A program made the translations under genes and the position numbers. The notes below the pieces were generated by a model that was not told the origin of the DNA, did not search any database, and saw only the letters and a program-made list of their open reading frames with translations. From Pseudoflavonifractor sp. An85 (GTDB lineage: Bacteria > Bacillota > Clostridia > Oscillospirales > Oscillospiraceae), in assembly GCF_002161235.1 (NCBI RefSeq), contig NZ_NFHE01000001.1, positions 62,001 to 126,000 on the forward strand: 64,000 nucleotides of DNA. The letters run 5' to 3'. This document shows, one piece after another, positions 43,288 through 51,443 of the stretch; the first letter of the stretch is position 1; every line of letters starts with the position of its first letter.

Positions 43288-43996
43288 CCCGTACCTGTAT
43301 GAAGATGTGCCTGTCTTGAAAAACAAGCTGGGCATCAAAAATGAGCAAACACTGGATCGCATCGAGGCTGAGCAATCCAGAGCCAATATGATGCTGTTAT
43401 ACGAACAGGGCTTTCAGGACTTTTCTCCAAATGGCCTGCGGGAGATCCATCGGACCCTATTTGGCGACATTTACGAATGGGCCGGCCAGTACCGCATCAT
43501 CAATATCGAGAAGCGGGAGAAGCTGCTGGCAGGCCGAAGCGTTTGGTACAGCAACGACGACAGGATAGAGGAAGATCTCGACGAGGCTTTTCGGCGGCTG
43601 GGAAATACTCGCTGGGATGGTATCAGCCGGGAACAATTTGTTCATCAGCTTACCAGCCTCTTTCCGCCAATCTGGCAGGTGCATCCTTTCCGGGAGGGCA
43701 ATACCCGAACGGTTATAATGATGATGACATTTTTTGTGGAGCATCATGGATACTTTATGGATCAGGAGCTGATGGCTGCCAGTGCCGGCTATGTCCGCGA
43801 TTCCTTTGTGATGGCCTCTCTGGATCAGTTTTCAGAATTTGAGCATTTGGAGCGCATTTTGCTGGACGCTGTTTGTGATGAGCCGATTGATTACAGTGCG
43901 GAAAGCCTGGAGGAGCCTGCCGAAGTACCGGAAAAATATCGCAAATACCAGAAGGAGCCCTATGTGCCGGAGCCGCATTACCGGCGTGAGGAATAG
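43280..43996 (+). CDS. fic: Fic/DOC-family AMP-transferase toxin
   Basis: 238 aa; GTG 43280 inside the antitoxin end. The active-site loop is HPFREGNTRT (~residue 135), the catalytic His and the anion-binding Gly-Asn-x-Arg being present; the usual final Gly is Thr. Fic enzymes transfer AMP to target proteins such as DNA gyrase and topoisomerase IV in related VbhT/FicT toxins. The C-terminal ~40 residues (RKYQKEPYVPEPHYRREE) are an extension outside the Fic fold. Confidence 0.9.
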   Translation: MSDPYLYEDVPVLKNKLGIKNEQTLDRIEAEQSRANMMLLYEQGFQDFSPNGLREIHRTLFGDIYEWAGQYRIINIEKREKLLAGRSVWYSNDDRIEEDLDEAFRRLGNTRWDGISREQFVHQLTSLFPPIWQVHPFREGNTRTVIMMMTFFVEHHGYFMDQELMAASAGYVRDSFVMASLDQFSEFEHLERILLDAVCDEPIDYSAESLEEPAEVPEKYRKYQKEPYVPEPHYRREE

Positions 43997-43999
43997 AAG

Positions 44000-44033
44000 A
44001 AGCGCACAGCGGAAGAAGATCCGTTGTGCGCTT
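44000..44033. terminator. Bidirectional terminator between fic and winged-helix copy 4
   Basis: 14-bp stem with one mismatch (44000-44013 with 44020-44033). The same hairpin, with a different loop, follows copy 5 at 52163-52196. Confidence 0.78.
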
Positions 44034-44036
44034 GTC

Positions 44037-44471
44037 TTATTTTGGTGAGGTGTCTGGGGCGACGAATTTGTAGCCGTGGCCCCGAACGGTTTCGATGATA
44101 CCAGCCCCCAGCTTGCGGCGGAGCTTGTAGACCATGCTGGAGATACCCGTCCAGCTGGCATCGTAGGAGTCCGCGGCGACGGCTTCATAGATCTGGCGGG
44201 CAGTGAACACCTGCCCTGGCCGGCGGGCCAGCAGAAGCAGAATATCAAACTCCATCGGCGTCAGCTCCACCGCCTGGCCGGACTTCCATACCAGCCTGCG
44301 ATGCGGGTCGATTTGCAACGAGCCAAAGAGCAGCAGTGCGTCTGCGGAGGCGGCCACTGTGGACAAGTCTGCGACTGAAGCAAAGGCCGATATTGCTTTG
44401 CTAAAAAGGGCTTCTTCATCGTCCCTAAACGATAGAATTATAAACTTCCCAAGCAGCTCACCTCCAGTCAT
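44037..44471 (-). CDS. Stand-alone OmpR/PhoB-type winged-helix protein (copy 4 of 5)
   Basis: Winged-helix core as in the other copies (LTPMEFDILLLLARRPGQVF; KLRRKLG; RGHGYKF). An in-frame ATG exists at 44471 but is weak and lies upstream of the strong GGAGGTGAG. That site points to an out-of-frame TTG (Leu-Gly-Ser-Leu-stop), exactly where copies 1-3 have their four-codon ORF. The internal GTG used for copies 1-3 is absent here, showing that the N-terminal part (GKFIILSFRDDEEALF) is translated. The C-terminus ends APDTSPK, shared with copy 5 (PGTSPK). Confidence 0.75.
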   Translation of the reverse strand: MTGGELLGKFIILSFRDDEEALFSKAISAFASVADLSTVAASADALLLFGSLQIDPHRRLVWKSGQAVELTPMEFDILLLLARRPGQVFTARQIYEAVAADSYDASWTGISSMVYKLRRKLGAGIIETVRGHGYKFVAPDTSPK

Positions 44472-44489
44472 TCAAACTTCGCCCGCTTA

Positions 44490-45200
44490 TTATCTTTTGG
44501 ATCGTGCGGGGCGAACCATCAACAGGACGATGCCCGCGGCCAACAGTATGCACTGAACGATCAGAACTGCGGCCGGCATAAAGAAGGCGGGGTCCAAAGT
44601 ACCAAGTGCTAGAGGGTACCTGCTGAAAAAATGTCCGTTCCAGATTCCCAGGGCGTCGGGCAACGGCAAGGCCATACACAGGAAGGGTACCGCCATCCAC
44701 ACATACACCAGCCAGGGCCGGATCTGCCCCAGTAGCCAGCCGCTCCCCAGTGCGAACACAAGGGCGGGCAGAAGGGTCGCCAGAGCCGGGAGCAGAAGAC
44801 TCCCCCAGCCGTACCAGTGGAACATACGGCCGTAGAACACCGCCGCCTCGCCCATGCACAGCAGACTCAGCAACACGCCCCCCGTCAGGGCCGCGGCGCA
44901 CCGGACCAAAGCATATTGCCTGGACGGCATCGGCGTAGCGTCCATGAGAACCGCCGCCCGCCGGGCCTTGGGCGAGGTATAAAAGGTCAGAAAGAACAGC
45001 ATCCCGATCCACAGCAAAGGCAGCATGCGGGAGAGATAATCCCCAAAGCTCCAGGGGGAGAAGGGGGCGGTGTGGGATACCCCCAGGATGGTCACGGCAT
45101 GGAGCACCAGCGCCCCGTAGAGAAGCAGCACAACCGCCAGCCCGATAAAAAACTTGTTCCACAGCAGCCTGCGGCATTCATATCGAAAAATCTTACGCAA
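44490..45200 (-). CDS. ABC transporter permease subunit, 236 aa
   Basis: TTG start at 45200 behind GGAGGATTTGAACC, overlapping the upstream gene by 8 bases. About six membrane segments; N-terminus RKIFRYECRRLLWNKFF typical of ABC-2 permeases. It is the last gene of the ATPase - permease/peptidase - permease operon and presumably the second membrane half of the exporter. Confidence 0.8.
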   Translation of the reverse strand: MRKIFRYECRRLLWNKFFIGLAVVLLLYGALVLHAVTILGVSHTAPFSPWSFGDYLSRMLPLLWIGMLFFLTFYTSPKARRAAVLMDATPMPSRQYALVRCAAALTGGVLLSLLCMGEAAVFYGRMFHWYGWGSLLLPALATLLPALVFALGSGWLLGQIRPWLVYVWMAVPFLCMALPLPDALGIWNGHFFSRYPLALGTLDPAFFMPAAVLIVQCILLAAGIVLLMVRPARSKR

Positions 45201-47376
45201 GGTTCAAATCCTCCTCCGTTAGCCCGCAGGCATCCAAAAATTCCTGGTAGGTCAGATAGGGATACATGGGGTCCAGCTCCCGGTTGAACAGGTCATGGAG
45301 GATCTGATCCATGGCCTCCTCGCCGTCCACCAACTGCTCCGCTTTCCAAATTTTCAGGGGCATCTCATTGTACTGCCGAACCTGAGACAGACTGTTGGAG
45401 ATGGCAAGCTGCACCTGCTCCGGCAGCATCTCCAGATATTCAGGATTGCGCACATAGAAGTTCAGGTAGTAGTCATCTACCGCTTTCTGCCACTGATCCA
45501 CATAATGCTCCTGGGCATAGTCCTCGCCGTATAGTTCCTTGACGATACGGTAGGTGGTGTAGACGGTCAGGCCCTCGGCGGACCAGGGGCTGGTGGGCTC
45601 GGAGGTATCAAACATATTGCCCAGGCCCCACCACTGATGGACCAGCTCGTGGATCATGACCTCACCGGCGCCGCCGCCCTTTTCGGCGTTCCCCAGGTTG
45701 GCGGCGGTAAAGTCCGCCTCATCCAGCAGGCTGGCCCCGGTGGTGGCGTAGCCGCCGCCGGCCACCCGGCTCTGGATGAGCTTCAGGGTCTCCCCGGTTC
45801 CGAAGGAGAGGGAGCCATAATGCTCGGTGCAGTAGTCAACTACTTCCTTCACCGCGTCCACGGCTTCGGCAGCCTCCATGACAGCCTGATGCTTGCGGCC
45901 GTAGTAGAACTCAATGGTCATGCCGCCGGCCTCGATGTCCTCCCGGATATAGTCCCCGGCGTAGAGAATGCCGCCGGCGCCGTTGTGTTCATACCGCCAT
46001 GTTCTGGTGCCGTCCTCGTGCTCCGCGACGACCTCCGCCTCGCTGGAGCCGAAGGGGATCGCCAGCATATTTTCCGGCAGAGTGATCTCAATTTCAGCGG
46101 GATAGCCGGCATCACCGGGCATGACATTCATCACACGGGGCGAGAGGGCCGAGTTCTCCAGGCAGAGGTATTCGTCACTCAGCTCCTTGCCCCCCTGCAT
46201 GGTGGGCAGGCTCTCTTGGGGGAAGCCGCTGTACTCCATGGTCAGCTCCACTTCTTCCTCTGCGGGAATGGTGACTTCCAGCAGAGCCTCGTTATACTCC
46301 TGGTAGTCGCTTACCGTGAAGGGAACATCAGCGCCGTTGGCTTTCACATTGGAGATGGCGTAGCCAGGGTTGATGCCGAAGGAGATGCTCTGCTCCTGGC
46401 CGGAGGTGTTCCGGAACTGGTAGGAGGCCCGGCCCGTCACGGTGCCGGCATCGGTGTCCGGAAACACCTGGGCGGTGCGGCGGACAAAGGTGACGCCCTC
46501 TGCATAGGGGATCTCATAGAAGGACATCACCGTTAAATCCGGGTTGCTGTGGTCGATAAAGGGCTGGGCGGCATAGGCGGCGCCGGAACAGATCAGCAGC
46601 GCCAGGGCGATCACCGGGCGGTAGAACCGCCGGGCGCTCCGGGCCAGGGAGCCGAACACGCCCTTCCCATATTGCCGGATGCAGAGATAGGAGATTGTCC
46701 AGACCCCGGCCAGTGCAAGGAGCCAGGTGAAACGCATCCAGGCCACCGACCGGAACACACGGAGGTTGGAGAAATCATCGGACAAAGCCCACACGCAGGG
46801 GTTGAGCCAGCATAACTGCCATTCCGCTGCCCACACCGTCAGGCTCAGGGCGCAGAAGGCGATAAACAGGACGATGGACAGATCCGCCCGCCGGGTGAAC
46901 TGGTAGGCTGCGGCCGCCGCCAGGATGCCCAGGGGCAGCGCCAGCCCCATAAACAGCAGATAGGCCAGCACATAGTTTGCGCCGGTGAACACGGCGCCGA
47001 TCAGCCCCGCGCTGATGGGCAGCCAGACCAGCATCGTGAGGCCCACTGTCAGCACCGCGGCCGTCAGCAGGGCCAGCAGTCGGGTCAGGGCTGTGGTCAG
47101 AGGGGACACCACCGCGTCGGTGAGAATGTCCACCCGGCTGCGGCAGGCCCGGTCCAGCTCAAAGATGGTCAGCAGGCCGAAGAGGATGGCGCCGGCCACA
47201 CCGCCGGCAATCGCGGGGTTTGCCAGATACATGGAGAGCATGGTGGTGGATGTGGCGGGCTTGTAGAGTACCAGCCCCAGCACCGGGGAGAGGACCGCCA
47301 AAGCCATCATCAGCCAGGTCAGGCGGCTTTGCAGCAGCCGCTTCAGTTCCAGGGGAAAGAGCCGCATTGTCTTCAT
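45193..47376 (-). CDS. ABC permease fused to an M1-family metallopeptidase domain
   Basis: 727 aa; ATG 47376 behind GGAGGCGGTACA. The first ~270 residues hold about six to seven membrane helices of an ABC-2 permease. Residues ~290-727 resemble M1 aminopeptidases: beta-rich N-domain, then HELVHQWW (576-580) and a downstream WSAEG. In classical M1 enzymes the third zinc ligand Glu comes after 18 residues; here it comes after 20, and no GxMEN motif is seen. The peptidase would face outside, so the protein may trim or sense a peptide substrate of the exporter. It overlaps both neighbours. Confidence 0.87.
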   Translation of the reverse strand: MKTMRLFPLELKRLLQSRLTWLMMALAVLSPVLGLVLYKPATSTTMLSMYLANPAIAGGVAGAILFGLLTIFELDRACRSRVDILTDAVVSPLTTALTRLLALLTAAVLTVGLTMLVWLPISAGLIGAVFTGANYVLAYLLFMGLALPLGILAAAAAYQFTRRADLSIVLFIAFCALSLTVWAAEWQLCWLNPCVWALSDDFSNLRVFRSVAWMRFTWLLALAGVWTISYLCIRQYGKGVFGSLARSARRFYRPVIALALLICSGAAYAAQPFIDHSNPDLTVMSFYEIPYAEGVTFVRRTAQVFPDTDAGTVTGRASYQFRNTSGQEQSISFGINPGYAISNVKANGADVPFTVSDYQEYNEALLEVTIPAEEEVELTMEYSGFPQESLPTMQGGKELSDEYLCLENSALSPRVMNVMPGDAGYPAEIEITLPENMLAIPFGSSEAEVVAEHEDGTRTWRYEHNGAGGILYAGDYIREDIEAGGMTIEFYYGRKHQAVMEAAEAVDAVKEVVDYCTEHYGSLSFGTGETLKLIQSRVAGGGYATTGASLLDEADFTAANLGNAEKGGGAGEVMIHELVHQWWGLGNMFDTSEPTSPWSAEGLTVYTTYRIVKELYGEDYAQEHYVDQWQKAVDDYYLNFYVRNPEYLEMLPEQVQLAISNSLSQVRQYNEMPLKIWKAEQLVDGEEAMDQILHDLFNRELDPMYPYLTYQEFLDACGLTEEDLNLA

Positions 47377-48233
47377 TGTACCGCCTCCCTGGAGATCAGA
47401 TAGAGGTAAGCATCCTCCAAAGAGGGCTCCTCCGCCTGGGCATAGGGCGGCAGCTTGTCCGCCACGGCCCGGCAGCGGATGCCCTGACTGGTGTTCACCC
47501 GGGCGGTGATGTGCAGCCCCTGCTCCAGCGTCTCATCCTTCTCCCAAAAGATGCCCACATGGCCGGCAGCCGACTGGATCAACTGCTCCGGCGTGCCGGT
47601 GAACAGGATGGTCCCGTGGTGGATGACCACGATCTGGTCGCACACCGACTGCACATCCTCGATGATGTGGGTAGAGAGAAGCACCAGATGCTCCTCGGCT
47701 GTGCGGGAGAACAGGTTGCGGAAGTGGATGCGCTCCTCCGGGTCCAGTCCCACGGTGGGCTCGTCAAAGATCAGGAAGGGGGGATTCCCCAATAGGGCCT
47801 GGGCGATGCCTACCCGCTGGCGCTGGCCGCCGGAGAGGGTGCGGATCTTGGATTTTGCCTTTTCTTCCAGATTGACCGCCTGGATTGTCTTTTGGATCGC
47901 GGCCTTGGGATTCGCAATCCCCTTGAGTGCGGCCATGTAGTCTAAAAACTGGGTGACCGTCAATTCATCGAACAAACCGAAGTCCTGGGGGAGATAGCCG
48001 AGGCTGGCTTTCAGATGGCTCTCGACCTTGGCCAGCGGCACCCCGTTCAGCAGGATGTTCCCTCCGGTGGGCTGCAGGGCCGCCACCAGCAGCTTCATCA
48101 GGGTGGATTTGCCCGCCCCGTTGGGGCCCAGCAGCCCGATGAGGCTGGGGGATTTTAACTCCAGGTTCAGCCCCTTTAAGGCCTGCTTCCCACTGGGGTA
48201 GGTCATACTGACATTTTGAATCTTGATTTCCAT
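47373..48233 (-). CDS. ABC transporter ATP-binding protein
   Basis: 286 aa; ATG 48233 is chosen for AGAAAGGAATCCAACAAT. Walker A LGPNGAGKST, Q-loop LPQDFGLF, signature LSGGQRQRVG, Walker B FLIFDEPTVGLD, H-loop LSTHIIED. It overlaps the peptidase-permease fusion by 4 bases and forms its exporter ATPase. Confidence 0.92.
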   Translation of the reverse strand: MEIKIQNVSMTYPSGKQALKGLNLELKSPSLIGLLGPNGAGKSTLMKLLVAALQPTGGNILLNGVPLAKVESHLKASLGYLPQDFGLFDELTVTQFLDYMAALKGIANPKAAIQKTIQAVNLEEKAKSKIRTLSGGQRQRVGIAQALLGNPPFLIFDEPTVGLDPEERIHFRNLFSRTAEEHLVLLSTHIIEDVQSVCDQIVVIHHGTILFTGTPEQLIQSAAGHVGIFWEKDETLEQGLHITARVNTSQGIRCRAVADKLPPYAQAEEPSLEDAYLYLISREAVQ

Positions 48234-48335
48234 ATTGTTGGATTCCTTTCTGCTTGGGATGAGGAAAGAATACCAGGGCAATATGGAGCGAAGATGGAGG
48301 GAATTTGTGATTTGTATGGAGAAAGGCAGAAAACA

Positions 48336-48356
48336 GGGCAGGCCACCGGCCTGCCC
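48336..48356 (-). terminator. Terminator of the cat/hydrolase operon
   Basis: Perfect 9-bp GC stem GGGCAGGCC/GGCCTGCCC (48336-48344 with 48348-48356), followed on the minus strand by TGTTTTC, 11 bases after the hydrolase stop. Confidence 0.75.
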
Positions 48357-48366
48357 CGTTCTAACA

Positions 48367-48969
48367 CTATAAAAGATGTTTTTTCACCCAGCTATCCAGT
48401 AAGGCCATCTGTTCCTCTGTGTGGAACCAGTGCTCACCGCCCTCCAGGACGGTGAGACCGGCGCCGTGCTCCGCCGCGAACTGCTCCACACTCTGACGGG
48501 ACACCAGATGGTCGCCCCCGGCATAGAGGATTTCCGTGGGGACCTGCCAAGCGATGGGATGCTCCCGCACATAGCACAGGTACGCCCAGGACAGGGTCTC
48601 CCCGAAGTCTGTGGGGACCTCTCCCCGTTCGCATAGCGCCTGCTCCGACACACCGGCCCAGGCCATCATGTCCAGGATCAGCCGTTCCATGTCCAGCACC
48701 GGCGACACGAACAGCGCCCTGTCCGGCGCCTGATCCCCCAGGGCCAGCATGGTGAAATAGGCCCCGATGCTGTTGGCCAGGAGAATGATGTGCTCATACT
48801 GCCGGCGGGCCTCGTCATAGGCGGCCGCGATCTGGGGTGCCGCCTCCCAGGGAAGCTCCCCCCGGTAGTCCACCCCCAGCACGTCGAAACCGGGGCAGAC
48901 GGCCCGGAAGCGGTCTGCCTCCCCGGCGCTGCCGCCTTTGCCGTGGACATATAAAATTGCGCGTTTCAA
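48367..48969 (-). CDS. Alpha/beta-hydrolase family protein, 200 aa
   Basis: Alpha/beta-hydrolase core: YVHGKGGSA oxyanion loop at the start, nucleophile in LLANSIGAY (Ser ~94), acid in YAGGDHLVS (~residue 153) and His in GGEHWFHTEE (~178). It overlaps the acetyltransferase gene by 4 bases, so both are made together. The reaction is unknown; a resistance-linked esterase or a general acyl hydrolase would both fit. Confidence 0.82.
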   Translation of the reverse strand: MKRAILYVHGKGGSAGEADRFRAVCPGFDVLGVDYRGELPWEAAPQIAAAYDEARRQYEHIILLANSIGAYFTMLALGDQAPDRALFVSPVLDMERLILDMMAWAGVSEQALCERGEVPTDFGETLSWAYLCYVREHPIAWQVPTEILYAGGDHLVSRQSVEQFAAEHGAGLTVLEGGEHWFHTEEQMALLDSWVKKHLL

Positions 48970-49640
48970 ACCTGTTCACCTCCGTCCTCAGCCTGTGGAC
49001 TGTCTGCGGCCATACGGTCCATCCGTTCCTGTACCTCGGTAAAGAACCGGGACAGGTGGAACCCGTCCGCCACCGCGTGGTGGATGTTCATGGTCAGCGG
49101 TATGACCAGCCTGCTGCCCTCCGCCTCGTACTTGCCCCAGGTGACCACCGGGGCCAGAAAGTCCCCCTGGTCAAACACATGGACATCGAAGTGGCGGTAG
49201 CGAACCCAGGGCAGACAGGACACATCGAAGTGATTCGTTGGCTGCCCTTCCACCACGCCCCGGAGTTCCCGGTACTTTTCCCGGTCCTCCAGAAAACGGG
49301 CGTGGAATGCCGGCAGGTCCTCCATGTAAGGCGTAACCAGCTTGGTGAAGTTCCCGTCCTCCGGGTGGAAGTGGGCATAACTGGGGGAAACAAAGTCCCA
49401 GCGGATCAGGTTTCCATCCTGGTCCCAGCCCAGTTTGAACTCCTCATGGGCGTTGATCACCCGGGATACCACCCAGATCATGGCCGGATAGAACTTCATG
49501 CCGCGCTGCTTGACGAACCGGACTAGCGGCGTCACATCCATGTCCACCGTCAGGCTCATGACCACTCGCATGTGGTCCATATAAAACTGAAACAGATCGC
49601 CTCTCGGCCAGGTGCTGAAATCAACCTTTTTGTAATTCAT
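48966..49640 (-). CDS. CatA-like chloramphenicol O-acetyltransferase family protein
   Basis: 224 aa; ATG 49640 is chosen over 49658 for AAAGGAG (49654-49648). CAT fold features: FDVSCLPWVRY-like core, the catalytic His in NIHHAVADGFHLSRFF (~residue 188) and conserved N-terminal DFSTWPR. CAT enzymes acetylate chloramphenicol with acetyl-CoA, but many Clostridia homologues have unproven substrates, so the resistance role is likely rather than certain. Translation appears controlled by an upstream leader and hairpins (49648-49771). Confidence 0.82.
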   Translation of the reverse strand: MNYKKVDFSTWPRGDLFQFYMDHMRVVMSLTVDMDVTPLVRFVKQRGMKFYPAMIWVVSRVINAHEEFKLGWDQDGNLIRWDFVSPSYAHFHPEDGNFTKLVTPYMEDLPAFHARFLEDREKYRELRGVVEGQPTNHFDVSCLPWVRYRHFDVHVFDQGDFLAPVVTWGKYEAEGSRLVIPLTMNIHHAVADGFHLSRFFTEVQERMDRMAADSPQAEDGGEQV

Positions 49641-49647
49641 CTCAATA

Positions 49648-49750
49648 CTCCTTTGCATGATTGTTTTCCCGTTTCATCATGCAAGGCCATTGGGATGGGG
49701 TATTTCCGTTTGCTCCATACAAGCCATCCAGCTCAAGCCTTGCATGGAGC
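49648..49750 (-). promoter_or_regulatory. Attenuator-like hairpin set in front of the CatA-like gene
   Basis: Minus-strand segments: 1 (49750-49739), 2 (49723-49712), 3 (49686-49676) and 4 (49661-49650). Segments 1 and 2 pair over 12 positions with one mismatch. Segments 3 and 4 pair over 11 bp with one bulged A, and segment 4 includes the AAAGG of the acetyltransferase ribosome binding site. Segment 1 can instead pair perfectly with segment 3 over 10 bp (49746-49737 with 49687-49678). The leader ORF ends inside segment 1. This is the organisation of translational attenuators of cat and erm genes. Confidence 0.72.
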
Positions 49751-49771
49751 CGCATCAAGTCCGCGCTTCAT
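49733..49771 (-). CDS. 12-aa leader peptide upstream of the CatA-like gene
   Basis: ATG 49771 overlaps the stop of the 46-aa ORF (ATGA) and has a near-consensus GAGGAGGTG (49785-49777). The peptide is MKRGLDAAPCKA. Its last codons cover the first arm of the attenuator hairpin. In cat-86-type systems a ribosome stalled in such a leader opens the hairpin that hides the next ribosome binding site. Confidence 0.62.
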   Translation of the reverse strand: MKRGLDAAPCKA

Positions 49772-49908
49772 TCGTTCACCTCCTCAATGAACCGGGCGCA
49801 GGATGCCCTTTCCGGCAATCCAAAAATGAGATGTTTTTTCCAGATATCTGCCTTGTAGCCACAGGTGTGAATCAAAATCGTCTGTTCCGCAGGCACCCTC
49901 ACTTTCAT
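49768..49908 (-). CDS. Small hypothetical protein, 46 aa
   Basis: ATG 49908 begins 15 bases after the histidine kinase stop. The sequence (KVRVPAEQTILIHTCGY, then IWKKHLIFGLPERASCARF) is coding-like and not recognised. Its stop overlaps the leader-peptide start. No strong ribosome binding site is visible, so it may depend on translation of the kinase gene. Confidence 0.45.
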   Translation of the reverse strand: MKVRVPAEQTILIHTCGYKADIWKKHLIFGLPERASCARFIEEVNE

Positions 49909-49922
49909 TGGATCATCTATGC

Positions 49923-51443
49923 TTATCCTATCATATTCCCGGCGGCAAGTCCAGAAACAGCGTCCGTTTCAAACCGCACCGCAGCCCGCACCCCGTCCTC
50001 TGTATTTTCGATGGTACATTCCGCTCCATGCCGGGCCAAAATCATTTTCACCAGATACAGCCCCAGGCCGCTGCCACCTGTAGCCCGGTTCCGGGAGGTT
50101 TCTTCCCGGTAGAATGCCTCAAACAGATGAGGCAGGGCTTTTTCCGAGATGTGGGCCTCGGTGTTCTCCACCGTCAGAGCTGGGCGGCCGTCCAGCAGGC
50201 CGCACCACACCCGCACCTCCGCCCCCTCCGGCGAGTAGAGGGATGCGTTAGAGAGCAGATTGCCTGCCACCCGGCCCAGCAGAGAGGCGTCCCCGATGAC
50301 AACGATCCCCGGCGTCAGATCCTTTACCAGCCGCTGGTTCCGCTGCTCCAGAAGAGGTGCGTCCAGGGCAAGCTGGCGCTCGATCAAGGCGGACAGCTCC
50401 ACGGGCTCCCGCTTCACAGCCACAGAGCCGCTTTCCATACGGGAGATCGCCAGCATCTCCTGCACCAGATTTTCCATCCGTCCCGTTACCCGGAGCGAGC
50501 GAAGCAGGTACTTGTCCCGGTCCTGATAGACGCCAACCCCCTCCAGCATGCCGGAGAGCTGCCCCTTCAGAATGGTCACCGGAGTTTTCAGCTCATGGGA
50601 GGCGGCGTTGAAGAAGGCCATCCGCTGGCGGTCCAGCTCCCGTTCCCGTTCCACCTCACCCCGGAGCGCCCGATTGGCGTTCTCCAGGTCGGTGAGAGCG
50701 GTGTCCAGCCGCCGGGCAAGCTGATCCAGACTGCGGCCCAGCTTGCCGATCTCGTCCTTGCGCTTTTCACCGCATTCCCAGTGGAAGTCCAGCTCCGCCA
50801 TTTTCCCGGCGATCCCGCTCATGCGCACGATAGGCCGGGTGATGTATCGGGAGTAAATCAAGGCGCACAGCAGAGAAAATACCAATAACACCATCAAAAG
50901 CCAGGGGGCTATCTGGATCAGCGCCCGCACCGCCAGATTTTCCACTTCGATCCGCGGGGTGACATAGAGGGTATAGCTCTCGTTCTGGCCTGCAAACACC
51001 ACCTCGGCGGTAATGGTAGCCTGCTCCGACATGGTGACCGCTACCGTATCGCCTTCCCGGATGTCCTGGCTGTGATAACCGACGGTGCTTTCCTGCTCTG
51101 AGGTGGTGACAATCATGGTATCATCCTCATACACAGCCTGCACCGTCAGCTTGGCCCCTGTGTCCACCAGGCGCCCGTCCGGCCCCACCAGCATGGCGTT
51201 GGCCCCGGAGGTAAGCACAAAGTCATCCAGCAGCTCGCCACAGTCCGCAGGAGTCGTGTCCGCCAGTTTCCCCACCAGGGCATCCACCTGAGCGGTAAGG
51301 TCATCATTTACTACGGCGGTATAGGTGCTGGGGGAGGCCCAGGCGATAAAGCTGAAGGTGACCGCCCCGGCCGCGAGCAGGACGCCGGCGGTAATGAGAA
51401 AGATCCGGGCTGTCAGGCTTTCAGTGATCCTCTTTCGCAGCAC
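49923..51443 (-). CDS. Sensor histidine kinase, 506 aa
   Basis: Two membrane helices (residues ~12-35 and ~180-200) flank a ~145-residue extracellular sensor; a HAMP domain follows. H-box AASHELKTPVTIL carries the phospho-His (~residue 285), N-box GNLLSNASLY and G-box GGSGLGLYLVKMIL complete the kinase. It overlaps the response regulator by 23 bases, so the two form one two-component system, possibly controlling the downstream CatA-like and ABC genes. Confidence 0.92.
   Translation of the reverse strand: MLRKRITESLTARIFLITAGVLLAAGAVTFSFIAWASPSTYTAVVNDDLTAQVDALVGKLADTTPADCGELLDDFVLTSGANAMLVGPDGRLVDTGAKLTVQAVYEDDTMIVTTSEQESTVGYHSQDIREGDTVAVTMSEQATITAEVVFAGQNESYTLYVTPRIEVENLAVRALIQIAPWLLMVLLVFSLLCALIYSRYITRPIVRMSGIAGKMAELDFHWECGEKRKDEIGKLGRSLDQLARRLDTALTDLENANRALRGEVERERELDRQRMAFFNAASHELKTPVTILKGQLSGMLEGVGVYQDRDKYLLRSLRVTGRMENLVQEMLAISRMESGSVAVKREPVELSALIERQLALDAPLLEQRNQRLVKDLTPGIVVIGDASLLGRVAGNLLSNASLYSPEGAEVRVWCGLLDGRPALTVENTEAHISEKALPHLFEAFYREETSRNRATGGSGLGLYLVKMILARHGAECTIENTEDGVRAAVRFETDAVSGLAAGNMIG

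Noticed and set aside
45637-46536. 299-codon plus-strand frame opposite the M1 peptidase-permease fusion
   Set aside because: Antisense to a gene with a clear zinc-peptidase motif; no ribosome binding site.
49908-50888. 326-codon plus-strand frame opposite the histidine kinase
   Set aside because: Antisense shadow of a complete histidine kinase; histidine/proline-rich artefact.
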